Shown one piece after another: positions 35,229 to 44,241 of a stretch of DNA of 64,000 nucleotides. Each line of letters starts with the position of its first letter. Position 1 is the stretch's first letter. Source of the DNA: Okibacterium sp. HSC-33S16. Its GTDB lineage: Bacteria > Actinomycetota > Actinomycetes > Actinomycetales > Microbacteriaceae. Location of the stretch: assembly GCF_024171565.1 (NCBI RefSeq), contig NZ_JALJZZ010000001.1, positions 372,001 to 436,000 of the forward strand, written 5' to 3'. Made by a program: the position numbers and the translations under genes. The notes beneath the pieces are model-generated. The model saw only the letters and a program-made list of their open reading frames with translations, had not been told where the DNA came from and did no database searches.

Positions 35229-35881
35229 CAGCGGTTCCCCATTTCCAGATTGGCAGCGACGTCGTCGGAGATCGACTGGGCAACCGTGACAAACTCGGCA
35301 TCCTTCGCGGTGCCATACACCAAAAAGGTGCTGTCCCCGGCGACGGTCGCGAGCGCGTAGTGCACGTTGCCGTATCGGTCCGCCTTGTCGCGGTTGTCGT
35401 AAACGGTCCACTCGAGCCCATCGATGGTGACCGTCGATGACGCGAGTGATTTCTTGAGCTGCTGCGCCATCCAGGTTTCGTTGGCATCGATGCCCTGGGT
35501 GATACCGATGAACTGGTCAGACGGAGTGATCAGGCCGATGTTCCAGGTCTGTACGCCGTCGGTCTTGTTCACATCCGCGCGGTTGGCCGACCAAGACCCG
35601 GGAAGGTCAGGATTGGCCAGCGGCTGCGGATAAGCCTCCTGCGCGGAGGCCTGGACTGCGGAGTAATCGACGCTTTCCAACATCGAGGAGTCTGTGCGCG
35701 GAACAGCGAGCACGATGATGACGACGAGTGCCACCGTGACGAGCAGCGAATAGACGAGGTTGTTGACCGTCTTCGCACCGCGATACTTGCGGGAGTTCTC
35801 TGCCTTACGTGCGGCGGTTTCCTCGGGAGTTTCGGGTCGGCCGAGCTCGGCGACAACCCGGGGTGGGCGCTGGCGGCTCAT
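35228..35881 (-). CDS. DUF4245 family membrane-anchored protein
   Basis: A 217-residue protein: a basic N-terminus ([15 protein letters not shown]), one membrane helix ([19 protein letters not shown], about residues 43-62), then an extracellular domain of the DUF4245 type containing [18 protein letters not shown] and [16 protein letters not shown]. The function is unknown. DUF4245 genes sit next to xse and fum genes in actinobacteria. Both ends overlap neighbours by ATGA (xseB upstream, carbonic anhydrase downstream), giving a tightly coupled operon. Confidence 0.88.
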   Translation of the reverse strand: MSRQRPPRVVAELGRPETPEETAARKAENSRKYRGAKTVNNLVYSLLVTVALVVIIVLAVPRTDSSMLESVDYSAVQASAQEAYPQPLANPDLPGSWSANRADVNKTDGVQTWNIGLITPSDQFIGITQGIDANETWMAQQLKKSLASSTVTIDGLEWTVYDNRDKADRYGNVHYALATVAGDSTFLVYGTAKDAEFVTVAQSISDDVAANLEMGNR

Positions 35882-36108
35882 TCTGTGGGCTGTCCCGATG
35901 TCTGGGTGGCGGCGCGAGCCGCGTCGAGTCGTGCTTTCGCTCCAATGAGCCAGTCTTCGCAACGCTGAGCGAGGGCCTCTCCCCGCTCCCAGAGAGCGAG
36001 CGACTGTTCGAGAGTGGATGCACCCTGTTCCAGTTCAGCGACGACTCGCATCAATTCATCGCGCGCCTGCTCGTAGCTGAGGCTTGAAACCTCGGGGTTT
36101 TCTTGCAT
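35878..36108 (-). CDS. xseB: Exodeoxyribonuclease VII small subunit
   Basis: A 76-residue XseB. The typical [20 protein letters not shown] and [19 protein letters not shown] helices form the coiled hairpin that binds the XseA C-terminus. Exonuclease VII degrades single-stranded DNA. It lies 25 nt after xseA but also has its own leaderless -10, so the four downstream genes may be transcribed separately from xseA. Confidence 0.95.
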   Translation of the reverse strand: MQENPEVSSLSYEQARDELMRVVAELEQGASTLEQSLALWERGEALAQRCEDWLIGAKARLDAARAATQTSGQPTE

Positions 36109-36114
36109 GAAGCC

Positions 36115-36120
36115 ATCCTA
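36115..36120 (-). promoter_or_regulatory. Leaderless -10 inside the xse operon, before xseB
   Basis: TAGGAT-N6-ATG(36108). It overlaps the xseA-xseB gap, which suggests an internal promoter for xseB and the following genes. Confidence 0.45.
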
Positions 36121-36133
36121 TCCGCGGCGGAAC

Positions 36134-37357
36134 TTACTGTTTTCCGGCGAGGGCTCCCTCGCTCGATGCCGCGAGGACGCCTTCCGCGAGGGTGAGGTGG
36201 AACGTGGTGCCCTGCGGGGCGTCGGCGGCCGAGCGGAGCACGTGACCGTCGGGTCCCTGGGCGATGGAGTAGCCGCGATCAAGGGTGCGCTGGGGGGACA
36301 GCGCCCGAACATGGGCCCGCAGCTCAGCGGTGGTTCGCAGTTCGTGGTCGATCGCGCGTTCGACCAGTTCTGTGCCGCGCGCAACGTACCGGGTGAGTTC
36401 CTGCGACCGGGAGTCCACGATCCAGGTCGACGAAGCGAGAGCCGGGCGCGAGCGGATCGAGTCCAGCCGAGCTGTTTCGTTGCTGAGGAAACCGGTCAGT
36501 CGCATAGTGAGGCGAGTGCGTGCCTGCTGAACCCGAGACAGTTCTTCGGTGACGTCCGGAACGACGCGTTTGGCGGCATCCGTCGGTGTCGATGCGCGTA
36601 AATCGGCAACCTCATCGATGAGGGGGCGATCGGCCTCGTGGCCGATGGCGCTGACGAGCGGCGTGGAGCACTCCGCCGCAGCGCGAACGACGCGCTCATC
36701 GCTGAAGCCCAGAAGGTTTTGGAAGTCGCCGCCGCCGCGAGCGACGATGATGACGTCAACGCGCGGATCTGCATCGAGGGTGCGGATCGCGGAGATCACC
36801 TCGGGGACCGTGCGGTCGCCCTGGACAGCCGCGTGCAGGACGCGGAAATCGACGGCCGGCCATCGCAGCTGGGCGTTGCGGAGAACATCTTTCTCAGCGT
36901 CGGAGTCTTTGCCGGTGATCAGACCGATGCAGTGCGGAAGGAACGGGAGCCGCTTCTTCTTCATCGGATCGAAGAGCCCCTCACTCGCCAGCTGTCGCCG
37001 CAGTCGTTCCAACCGCTCAAGCATGTCGCCGAGACCGACATGCTTCATCTGGAACACCTGCATGGTGAGGCTGCCGCCCTTGACCCAGTAGTTGGGTTTG
37101 ATCAGGGCGATGACACGGTCACCATGCTTGAGGTCGTCGGGAAGCTTGGCTTTGACCGATGACCAGATGGTGAAGCTCACCGTTGCGTCGCCGTCGACGT
37201 CTTTCAGCTTGCCGTAGACGTTGCCACCGGAGAGGCCCCACTGGGTAATTTCACCTTCGACCCAGACGGTTCCGAGCCGGTCGATGTACTCGCGGATCTT
37301 CGAACTGAGCAGCCCGACCGGCCACGGTTTTTCTGCCGTTGCCGGTTCCGTTGCCAT
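36134..37357 (-). CDS. xseA: Exodeoxyribonuclease VII large subunit
   Basis: A 407-residue XseA. An N-terminal OB fold (about residues 15-105, WVEGEITQWGLSGGNVYGKLKD) is followed by the catalytic domain with IGLITGKDSDAEKD, VIIVARGGGDFQNL and VSAIGHEADRPLID. The C-terminal region is shorter than in E. coli XseA, as usual in actinobacteria. SD GAGGGAG precedes the ATG. It is divergent from ispH with a 60-bp intergenic region. Confidence 0.95.
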   Translation of the reverse strand: MATEPATAEKPWPVGLLSSKIREYIDRLGTVWVEGEITQWGLSGGNVYGKLKDVDGDATVSFTIWSSVKAKLPDDLKHGDRVIALIKPNYWVKGGSLTMQVFQMKHVGLGDMLERLERLRRQLASEGLFDPMKKKRLPFLPHCIGLITGKDSDAEKDVLRNAQLRWPAVDFRVLHAAVQGDRTVPEVISAIRTLDADPRVDVIIVARGGGDFQNLLGFSDERVVRAAAECSTPLVSAIGHEADRPLIDEVADLRASTPTDAAKRVVPDVTEELSRVQQARTRLTMRLTGFLSNETARLDSIRSRPALASSTWIVDSRSQELTRYVARGTELVERAIDHELRTTAELRAHVRALSPQRTLDRGYSIAQGPDGHVLRSAADAPQGTTFHLTLAEGVLAASSEGALAGKQ

Positions 37358-37405
37358 TCGTTCGCTCCCTCAGCGTCATCCAGCCTCCGCACAGTGGGGG
37401 CCGCC

Positions 37406-37411
37406 TACAAT
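37406..37411 (+). promoter_or_regulatory. Leaderless -10 for ispH
   Basis: TACAAT-TGAGTC-GTG(37418), close to the TATAAT consensus. No SD is present. Confidence 0.65.
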
Positions 37412-37417
37412 TGAGTC

Positions 37418-38476
37418 GTGAGTAACGTTACTGTCAGCCTGCCCATGCCGAGGATCCCCGGCGTGCGTTCGAGGCTCAAGGATACCCCGGTCGTCGGACA
37501 CAAGAGGGTGTTGCTCGCCGCCCCCCGCGGCTACTGCGCTGGCGTCGACCGCGCCGTGATTGCGGTGGAGAAGGCGCTCGAGCACTACGGAGCGCCGGTT
37601 TATGTGCGCAAACAGATTGTGCACAACGTTCACGTCGTGTCGACTCTGGAGGAACAGGGCGCGATCTTCGTGGAAGAAGTCGACGAAGTGCCCGAGGGCG
37701 CCCACATCGTCTTCAGCGCGCACGGTGTTTCACCCGCCGTGGTCAACGCTGCCGCTGACCGTGGACTCCGCGCGATCGATGCAACCTGCCCGCTGGTCAC
37801 CAAGGTGCACCGCGAAGCTGTGCGGTTCGCGCGAGACGACTTCGAAATCCTGCTGATCGGCCACGAAGGACACGAAGAGGTCGAAGGCACCGCGGGCGAG
37901 GCTCCCGAACACACCACTCTCGTCGGCAGTCCTGACGAAGCAGACACCGTTGAGGTGCGCGACCCCGACAAGGTTGTCTGGCTGTCACAGACCACGTTGA
38001 GCGTCGACGAAACCATGGAAACGGTCCGCCGTCTCCGGGCTCGATTCCCAAACCTGCAAGACCCGCCCAGCGACGACATTTGCTACGCCACCCAGAACCG
38101 CCAGGTGGCCATCAAGAAGGTCGCTGAAAACGCTGACCTCGTGATCGTCGTCGGCTCGGCCAACTCGTCGAACTCGGTGCGTCTGGTCGAGGTCGCGCTC
38201 GAGTACGGTGCCAAGGCTGCGTACCGCGTCGATTACGCCAGCGAGATTCGCCAGGAATGGCTCGACGGTGTCGAAACCGTCGGAGTCACCAGCGGCGCAT
38301 CGGTGCCTGAGGTTCTCGTCGACGAGGTTCTCGCCGACCTGTCTGGCGCGGGATACCGTGACGTTGAGGAAGTGAAGACCGCGGAGGAAGACCTCATGTT
38401 CTCTCTGCCCAAGGAGCTTCGCACGAACCTTAAAGGCGCACGCGAGGAGCGGGCCCTCGGCGGGCGCACGCGCTAA
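37418..38476 (+). CDS. ispH: 4-Hydroxy-3-methylbut-2-enyl diphosphate reductase
   Basis: A 352-residue IspH (LytB), the last enzyme of the MEP pathway, reducing HMBPP to IPP and DMAPP. The three [4Fe-4S] cluster cysteines are Cys40 ([11 protein letters not shown]), Cys124 ([11 protein letters not shown]) and Cys222 ([11 protein letters not shown]). A ~30-residue N-terminal extension with the leaderless GTG start is plausible for actinobacteria. The stop overlaps the next gene's ATG (TAATG). Confidence 0.95.
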   Translation: MSNVTVSLPMPRIPGVRSRLKDTPVVGHKRVLLAAPRGYCAGVDRAVIAVEKALEHYGAPVYVRKQIVHNVHVVSTLEEQGAIFVEEVDEVPEGAHIVFSAHGVSPAVVNAAADRGLRAIDATCPLVTKVHREAVRFARDDFEILLIGHEGHEEVEGTAGEAPEHTTLVGSPDEADTVEVRDPDKVVWLSQTTLSVDETMETVRRLRARFPNLQDPPSDDICYATQNRQVAIKKVAENADLVIVVGSANSSNSVRLVEVALEYGAKAAYRVDYASEIRQEWLDGVETVGVTSGASVPEVLVDEVLADLSGAGYRDVEEVKTAEEDLMFSLPKELRTNLKGAREERALGGRTR

Positions 38477-39015
38477 TGGCCGACAACGAGCGGCCGCGGC
38501 CGCAGTTCGGTGAGTACGCCACTCCCGACCAGCAGCGCGACGCCATTAAGGTTCCGCTGACGGAACACGAGTCGATTCCGGTCGAGTCGCAGGTGTCGCC
38601 AACCAGCCACATCAGCGTGCAGGGCACACCCCACCGGGCTCCGTCGGCGGGCGATCGCTTCGCGACCGTCGTCTTGCTCGGCATCGGGCTCATCACCGTC
38701 CTGATGACGATCCCGGCGCTTACCGATCTTCCGACAGCCATTTCGTCGGCGTTCACCCAGCTGGACGTAGGTGCATTCACATCCGACCAGCTTGCGCGGT
38801 CTCTGGGCTGGGGTGCACTGATCGCGGAGAGCGTCCTCTGGCTGGTGGCTTTCTGGCTCTCCACCCGGGCGCTGCGCCGCGGCAAGAAGGCGTGGTGGAT
38901 TCCGTTGGTGTTCGGTGTCATCGCGAACATCGTTGTCTTCGCGATCATCGCGGTCGCCATGACGTCTGACCCCGCGTTCACCGAATACGTGAATCGAATG
39001 AGCACAGCCGGATAA
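38476..39015 (+). CDS. Membrane protein, DUF6264-like
   Basis: A 179-residue protein with a ~70-residue hydrophilic N-terminus containing RPRPQFGEYATPDQQ, then about three or four membrane helices. The motif resembles the small Microbacteriaceae family DUF6264; that match is from memory. It is coupled to ispH by a one-base stop/start overlap, so it is co-expressed with it; its role is unknown. Confidence 0.7.
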   Translation: MADNERPRPQFGEYATPDQQRDAIKVPLTEHESIPVESQVSPTSHISVQGTPHRAPSAGDRFATVVLLGIGLITVLMTIPALTDLPTAISSAFTQLDVGAFTSDQLARSLGWGALIAESVLWLVAFWLSTRALRRGKKAWWIPLVFGVIANIVVFAIIAVAMTSDPAFTEYVNRMSTAG

Positions 39016-39112
39016 CTACGGCGGAGCGGGTTGGTCTGGAGACCAGTCGTCGATTACCTGTACTGGATAGGCGTCGATGATTCAACGCTCGCCCGGCAAG
39101 ATCTGCGCGAGC

Positions 39113-39490
39113 TCAGTCCATCGGCGGGATCGGTGGTGGTTGCGGCGTCGCATTCCCGTAGAGGGTAAGGGCGGTGTAGCCCACGACCAGGGTCACAATT
39201 GTGCCGAGTACTGCAAGACCGATATGACGCGCCGCAGGCTTGCCTGTGAGCAGCGACACGCCGATTCCGAGGAACCCGGTGACCAGCAGCCACAACATCG
39301 ACAGCCCAACCGAAAAGGTGACGCCGATGCGCGCTTCACCGGGGTCAGATGACGAGTCACCAATGATGTAAAACGGCAGCGACAGGGCCCAAAATATTGC
39401 CGGAACAAGCGAGAACAGAGCGGAGCCTAAATAGTAAGCGGCGGGGACAATCCGCACGGTGACCCGGGATGTCAGCCCATTCGTGCTCAC
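39113..39490 (-). CDS. Small membrane protein (three helices)
   Basis: A 125-residue hydrophobic protein. Helices lie at about residues 12-35, 50-70 and 80-102, and the tail is proline-rich (PQPPPIPP). No family was recognised. GTG 39490 follows GAGG; a longer in-frame extension to 39568 would overlap the upstream gene and lacks an SD. It lies 10 nt after the 39501 gene and is probably co-transcribed with it. Confidence 0.6.
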   Translation of the reverse strand: MSTNGLTSRVTVRIVPAAYYLGSALFSLVPAIFWALSLPFYIIGDSSSDPGEARIGVTFSVGLSMLWLLVTGFLGIGVSLLTGKPAARHIGLAVLGTIVTLVVGYTALTLYGNATPQPPPIPPMD

Positions 39491-39500
39491 AGGATTATCC

Positions 39501-39851
39501 TCAAAGCAGGTCGAGCCGCTGCAGCAGCACATCGCTGGCGCCCGCGATGATCGACACAGCACCAACAATCACGGCTACAGCTATCGCCGCATAGGTGATG
39601 ATCTCGGAAGGCCGACTTCGAGTCACGATGCGCGACACGAACAAACCGACAACTGTGACTATCGCGATCGTCTGACCCGCGACAGCCGCGAAGGCCATCC
39701 GCACGAACGCGGCATCATCTGGTGCGGAGAAACTATTGAACAGCAGTGCGAGCAGGGCGGGGATCGCAATGACGCCCATGATCATCAGGGTTGGCGCACT
39801 CCACTGTCCAAGCAGACCGGTCTTGGGGTGTTCGGTTTCCGTGCTCGTCAT
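39501..39851 (-). CDS. Small membrane protein (three helices)
   Basis: A 116-residue hydrophobic protein with helices at about residues 20-40, 50-74 and 82-108. The first helix ends in LLFNSFSAPDDAAFVRMAF. No family was recognised. It forms a two-gene unit with the similarly organised protein at 39113. ATG 39851 is supported by a leaderless -10. Confidence 0.6.
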   Translation of the reverse strand: MTSTETEHPKTGLLGQWSAPTLMIMGVIAIPALLALLFNSFSAPDDAAFVRMAFAAVAGQTIAIVTVVGLFVSRIVTRSRPSEIITYAAIAVAVIVGAVSIIAGASDVLLQRLDLL

Positions 39852-39857
39852 GCGCTC

Positions 39858-39863
39858 AACCTA
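39858..39863 (-). promoter_or_regulatory. Leaderless -10 for the two-gene membrane unit
   Basis: TAGGTT-GAGCGC-ATG(39851). Confidence 0.5.
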
Positions 39864-40062
39864 TCGGCTGGGTGACAGTTTGTCTCAGAATCCCTGTGGC
39901 TGGGCGGTCTTTTACCGGCGCGGGTTTCACGCGCATTCTGGCAAGTCTTCACTACATGTGGTTGAAGCCGTGATCGGAAGGGGGCGCGACTGCTCTAGAC
40001 CGAAGCAGGTCTCCCTGCTAGCTTGACCATGCACCCAGAAAGGGTGCGTGACGGGGGGAAAT

Positions 40063-40833
40063 GTGCGTCGATCGAAGGCTGCATGGGCAGCGGTAACGGT
40101 TTTGTCGACCGGCGTTCTGCTCGCCGTAGTGGGCTGCACTGCACAGAAAGGTTCGAGCAACGCGGAACCGCTGGCACCGGCCGCCGCGGCGGCTGTTGAT
40201 AGCGCGACGGACCCAGCGTGGCCTGTCATCGGGTTCGGTGGTTCGGGCGTACTGAGTGAAAGCACGGCGGTGCCCAAGGGAGCGAACTCGCTCATAATCA
40301 CCGTCGTCTGCACCGACGGAGGATTCCTCATCAGCACGGGCGGCGACATGTCCAAGGACCGCCGCGGAGGTTGTGGCGGGGCGCAAACTTATACCTTCTC
40401 AGTAACCAACTCCGCGGACCTCGTCGTCACAACAACGATGTTCAAGGAAGACGCTACTTTCGCACTGACCGGTGAGTTCAGCCGGGACAAGACAGAACCG
40501 GACGTCGACACGGCCTCTGACTGCGAAGTGATCTCGGCGATTCACAGCGCCGTGTACAACGCCAAAGAAGGCTTCAAGATAGGCGACATCGATGGCGGAG
40601 ACTGGTTGACGGTGCTTGCGGAGACCCGTGCAGATCTCGAGAAGCTCGGCACGAACCCGAGTGGGCTGATCGGCCAGCAAGTCATGGTGCTGACGGAAGC
40701 CCTGGCGGCCGATCACGCCACCCCCGACTCACTCGCCGAGAGCAAGCAGTTCGTGACCACGTCAGACCTCATTGGCCAGGCGTGCGACGCCAACGGAACG
40801 CCACTCATCATCATGGCCGAGTACGGCGGTTAA
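40063..40833 (+). CDS. Putative lipoprotein
   Basis: A 256-residue exported protein: MRRSKAAW, a hydrophobic core, and lipobox VVGC (Cys about residue 25). The mature part has a beta-rich segment with IITVVCTDGGFLIS and an RRGGCGG Cys pair, resembling the extracellular domain of several small actinobacterial lipoproteins. No function is known. GTG 40063 follows GGGGGG; GTG 40048 is an alternative. A small hairpin, GCACCC/GGGTGC (40031-40047), lies in the leader. Confidence 0.65.
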   Translation: MRRSKAAWAAVTVLSTGVLLAVVGCTAQKGSSNAEPLAPAAAAAVDSATDPAWPVIGFGGSGVLSESTAVPKGANSLIITVVCTDGGFLISTGGDMSKDRRGGCGGAQTYTFSVTNSADLVVTTTMFKEDATFALTGEFSRDKTEPDVDTASDCEVISAIHSAVYNAKEGFKIGDIDGGDWLTVLAETRADLEKLGTNPSGLIGQQVMVLTEALAADHATPDSLAESKQFVTTSDLIGQACDANGTPLIIMAEYGG

Positions 40834-40893
40834 GTGATTTCTTGGCGAATCGACTGTCTGGGAGCCCCGGATTCCGTTGAAACTGCCCCCTCC

Positions 40894-40940
40894 TTAACGA
40901 AAGATGCCCCGACCACGTGGTCGGGGCATCCGTTCGTTAA
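40894..40940. terminator. Bidirectional terminator between the lipoprotein and fba genes
   Basis: The inner perfect palindrome GATGCCCCGACC/GGTCGGGGCATC (40903-40930) is flanked by TTAACGAA and TTCGTTAA, giving a long stem between convergent genes. Confidence 0.88.
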
Positions 40941-40948
40941 GAATCGAT

Positions 40949-41974
40949 TTAGCGGATGGAGTTTCCGGCAGAACCGAGCTGACGGGTCGACTCGCCAACA
41001 CGAGCGGCGAGGGCGCTCTCGGCAGCCTTGCCCCAGGCGCGCGGGTCGTACAGCTTCTTGTTGCCGACTTCGCCGTCGATCTTGAGCACGCCGTCGTAGT
41101 TCTTCAGCATGTAGTCGGCGATCGAGCGGGTGAAGGCGTACTGCGTGTCGGTGTCGATGTTCATCTTCACGACACCGTTGGCAACGGCTTCAGCGATCTC
41201 GGCATCGGTCGATCCGGATCCGCCGTGGAAGACGAGGTCGAGCGGCTTGGCTGCGGTGCCGTACTTGGCGGCGAGGCCGTCCTGGATCTCCTTGAGGAGC
41301 TCAGGCTTGAGCTTGACGTTGCCCGGCTTGTAGACGCCGTGCACGTTGCCAAAGGTCAGTGCGGCCATGTAGCGGCCCTGGTCGCCGAGGCCGAGAGCCT
41401 CAACGGTGGCGATCGCGTCGTCGAGCGTTGTGTAGAGGTGCTCGTTGATGTCGTGGCTGACACCGTCTTCCTCTCCGCCGACGACACCGATCTCGACCTC
41501 GAGAATGGCGTTGATCGCGCGGGTGCGCTTGATCATGTCCTGAGCGATCTCGAGGTTCTCGTCGAGGGGAACCGCGGAGCCGTCCCACATGTGCGACTGG
41601 AAGAGCGGGTTGCGTCCGGCCTTCACTTCTTCTTCTGACGCAGCAATGAGCGGCATCACGAAGCTGTCGAGAGCGTTCTTCGGGCAGTGGTCGGTGTGCA
41701 GCGCGACGGTGATCGGGTAGTTCTTGGCGACCTCGGTGGCGAACTTCGCGAAGGCGATGGCGCCAGCGGCACGGTTCTTCACCGTGTGACCAGCGAAATA
41801 GTCCGCTCCGCCGGTGGTGACCTGGATGATGCCGTCAGATCCGGCTTCGGTCAGGCCCTGCAGTACGGCGTTGATGGTCTGTGAGCTGGACACGTTGAAT
41901 GCGGGGAAGGCGAAGCCTTTCGCCTTAGCGGTGTCGAGCATCTCGGCGTACTGCTCTGGGGTTGCGACGGGCAT
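40949..41974 (-). CDS. fbaA: Class II fructose-bisphosphate aldolase
   Basis: A 341-residue zinc aldolase of glycolysis and gluconeogenesis. Zinc and substrate segments are seen: ALHTDHCPKN, the EVEIGVVGGEEDGV loop, NVHGVYKPGNV and DLVFHGGSGS. It is full length for the class IIA type. SD AAGGAG precedes the ATG. It is divergent from two glpX-type phosphatase genes, which would act on its product in gluconeogenesis. Confidence 0.95.
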   Translation of the reverse strand: MPVATPEQYAEMLDTAKAKGFAFPAFNVSSSQTINAVLQGLTEAGSDGIIQVTTGGADYFAGHTVKNRAAGAIAFAKFATEVAKNYPITVALHTDHCPKNALDSFVMPLIAASEEEVKAGRNPLFQSHMWDGSAVPLDENLEIAQDMIKRTRAINAILEVEIGVVGGEEDGVSHDINEHLYTTLDDAIATVEALGLGDQGRYMAALTFGNVHGVYKPGNVKLKPELLKEIQDGLAAKYGTAAKPLDLVFHGGSGSTDAEIAEAVANGVVKMNIDTDTQYAFTRSIADYMLKNYDGVLKIDGEVGNKKLYDPRAWGKAAESALAARVGESTRQLGSAGNSIR

Positions 41975-42058
41975 AACTGCTCCTTGAGAGAGGGGTTGTC
42001 TTCGTCGCTAGCTTACTGACGACCGGGCAGGACGACGCAGACAAGGCAGGATGGACGA

Positions 42059-43036
42059 ATGAGCGAACGATTCACGCCCCCCGAGCGGGTGCTGTCAGAA
42101 GAGGTCGTGACGGGGTTTCACCTCGCCACGGTGAGGGCAGCGCAGGCAACCATTGATCTCCTCGGCTCCGGCAACAAGTACGAGGTCGACCGTGTCGCCG
42201 TCGTCGCATTGCGGGAGGCTCTCAACGGAGTGAACGTCGACGGACTGGTTCTCGTCGGGGAGGGGGAGAAGGACGAAGCCCCCATGCTCCATATCGGCGA
42301 AACCTTCGGGACCGGTTCCGGACCGAGCGTCGACATCGCGGTCGACCCGGTGGACGGCACGCGACTTGCCGGAGAAAACCTGCCCGGTTCTGTTGCGGTG
42401 CTCGCGGTCGCCGAACGAGGAGCGCTTTTCGACATCGGACCGGCGCACTACATGGAGAAGCTGGTCACCGGCAAGGCAGGCTCAGAGTTGTCACTGGACC
42501 TGTCGCTGACGGAAAACCTGAGCCGGCTGGCCTCCGCGCTCAGCAAGCCGATATCGGACATCGTGGTTGCCGTGCAGGACCGTCCACGAAACGCCCGGTA
42601 CATCAGCGAAGCGCTCGCGGCAGGGGCGAGAGTCGACAGGTTCGCGGACGGCGACGTCGAGCGGTGTCTTCGGGCGGCGCGGCCCAATTCAGACATCGAC
42701 CTGCTCGTTGGCATCGGCGGAGCTCCCGAAGGGATCCTGACGGCGGCCGCGGTTCGAGCTCTCGGCGGTGTGATGCAGGGACGGCTTGTTCCTCAGAGCC
42801 GGCGAGAGGCGGGGCGCGTGCGTGACGCGGGCCTCGACACCGGTCGGGCGTTGGCGCTCGAGGAACTCTGCTCTCGGGACTCCTGGTTGTTCCTCACCGC
42901 CATCACTGACTGCCGGGTCGGTGGCGAAGGGATTCTGCGCGGTGTCCACCGCGACGGCGATGTGATCGTGACAACGTCATGGATAGTCGGCGCCGGCATC
43001 CACCCGCTCATTCTGGTGAAGCGGAACACCCCGTAG
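42059..43036 (+). CDS. GlpX-like class II fructose-1,6-bisphosphatase, divergent paralogue
   Basis: A 325-residue class II FBPase-family protein. It keeps the metal-site and substrate motifs: GNKYEVDR (Lys and Asp), VGEGEKDEAPML, DPVDGTRLAG, DRPRNARY, DGDVERC and GIGGAPEG. It differs from its neighbour at 43169 in the N-terminal 30 residues, in the loop after DPVDGT and in the C-terminal third, which lacks the common KDDLERQKGIDAG segment. It could be a second FBPase, an SBPase-like enzyme or a phosphatase for another sugar. The start is ATG 42059; the upstream region has AGGCAGGA. Confidence 0.85.
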   Translation: MSERFTPPERVLSEEVVTGFHLATVRAAQATIDLLGSGNKYEVDRVAVVALREALNGVNVDGLVLVGEGEKDEAPMLHIGETFGTGSGPSVDIAVDPVDGTRLAGENLPGSVAVLAVAERGALFDIGPAHYMEKLVTGKAGSELSLDLSLTENLSRLASALSKPISDIVVAVQDRPRNARYISEALAAGARVDRFADGDVERCLRAARPNSDIDLLVGIGGAPEGILTAAAVRALGGVMQGRLVPQSRREAGRVRDAGLDTGRALALEELCSRDSWLFLTAITDCRVGGEGILRGVHRDGDVIVTTSWIVGAGIHPLILVKRNTP

Positions 43037-43168
43037 CTCCCGGTCTGGCCTGCACATTTGGCCGCAATGGGTTCGGGGAGCGTGCTCTGGCGAGTCGTCG
43101 CGGATAGGGTGGAAGGGTCAACGCGAGCCCGCCATCGCAACCACCGTCGTTTTCGATAAAGGACCATC

Positions 43169-44161
43169 GTGACCAGTACAGATACCGCTTCGCTCTTTCT
43201 TCACCCCGACCGCAACCTTGCTCTTGAGCTGGTTCGCGCAACAGAGGCAGCGGCCATTCGCGCTGTCCCGTACATCGGACGCGGAGACAAGCTGGCCGCA
43301 GACGGTGCCGCCGTGGATGCGATGCGGGCGTTCCTCGGCACAGTCAACTTCGACGGCGTCGTCGTCATCGGTGAGGGCGAGAAGGACGAAGCTCCGATGC
43401 TCTTCAACGGCGAGCACGTGGGCAACGGCCGTGGTCCCGCCTGCGATATCGCCGTAGACCCCATCGATGGAACAAGCCTGACCGCCGCTGGTCGCCAGAA
43501 CGCTCTCTCCGTGATCGCGGTGTCAGACCGCGGCACGATGCTGGATGCCTCAAGCGTGTTCTACATGGACAAGATCGTGACCGGACCGGAGGGTATCGGT
43601 GTCGTGGACATCCGTAAGCCCATCGGAGAAAACATTCGGGCACTCGCGAAAGCGAAGGGCAAGGACGTTGGTGACATCACGGTCGCCGTGCTTGACCGTC
43701 CCCGCCACGCTCAACTCATCGAGGAAATTCGGGCGGCGGGCGCCGGCACCCGACTCATGCTCGACGGTGACGTCGCTGGCGGCATCAACGCCGCACGCTA
43801 CGAAACCCGGATCGACATGTGCGCGGGTATCGGCGGTAGTCCCGAAGGCATCGTCACGGCATGCGCGGTCAAGGCCATCGGCGGACTGATCCAGGGAGTC
43901 ATGGCTCCCAAGGATGACCTCGAGCGCCAGAAGGGCATCGACGCCGGGCTCAAAATGGATTATGTCTACGAGGCCAACGAACTCGTGAACAGTGACAACA
44001 CGTTCTTCGTGGCGACCGGTGTGACGGATGGTGGACTCGTGGACGGCGTGCGACGGATGGGCCCGATCATCCGCACTCACAGCGTGGTCCTGCGGTCGAA
44101 ATCCGGAACGATCCGCCGGATCAGTGCTGATCACCTCGCCGCAAAGTGGCTGGAGGAGTAG
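43169..44161 (+). CDS. glpX: Class II fructose-1,6-bisphosphatase GlpX
   Basis: A 330-residue GlpX, hydrolysing fructose-1,6-bisphosphate in gluconeogenesis. Motifs: GDKLAADG, IGEGEKDEAPML, DPIDGTSLTA, VFYMDKIVTG, LDRPRHAQ, LDGDVAGG and GIGGSPEGIV. This copy is the standard actinobacterial form (Rv1099c type). The GTG at 43169 follows AAAGGA. It lies 132 bp after its divergent paralogue in the same orientation and is followed by a hairpin. Confidence 0.95.
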   Translation: MTSTDTASLFLHPDRNLALELVRATEAAAIRAVPYIGRGDKLAADGAAVDAMRAFLGTVNFDGVVVIGEGEKDEAPMLFNGEHVGNGRGPACDIAVDPIDGTSLTAAGRQNALSVIAVSDRGTMLDASSVFYMDKIVTGPEGIGVVDIRKPIGENIRALAKAKGKDVGDITVAVLDRPRHAQLIEEIRAAGAGTRLMLDGDVAGGINAARYETRIDMCAGIGGSPEGIVTACAVKAIGGLIQGVMAPKDDLERQKGIDAGLKMDYVYEANELVNSDNTFFVATGVTDGGLVDGVRRMGPIIRTHSVVLRSKSGTIRRISADHLAAKWLEE

Positions 44162-44188
44162 GTCGCACACGCGTACCTCCCGTTGTAA

Positions 44189-44223
44189 CGAAACCGGTCA
44201 GACCGAATGTCTGACCGGTTTCG
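44189..44223. terminator. Hairpin between glpX and rmuC
   Basis: CGAAACCGGTCAGA / TCTGACCGGTTTCG with a 7-nt loop, between convergent genes. Confidence 0.85.
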
Positions 44224-44241
44224 TGCGCTTCGACTGAACCG

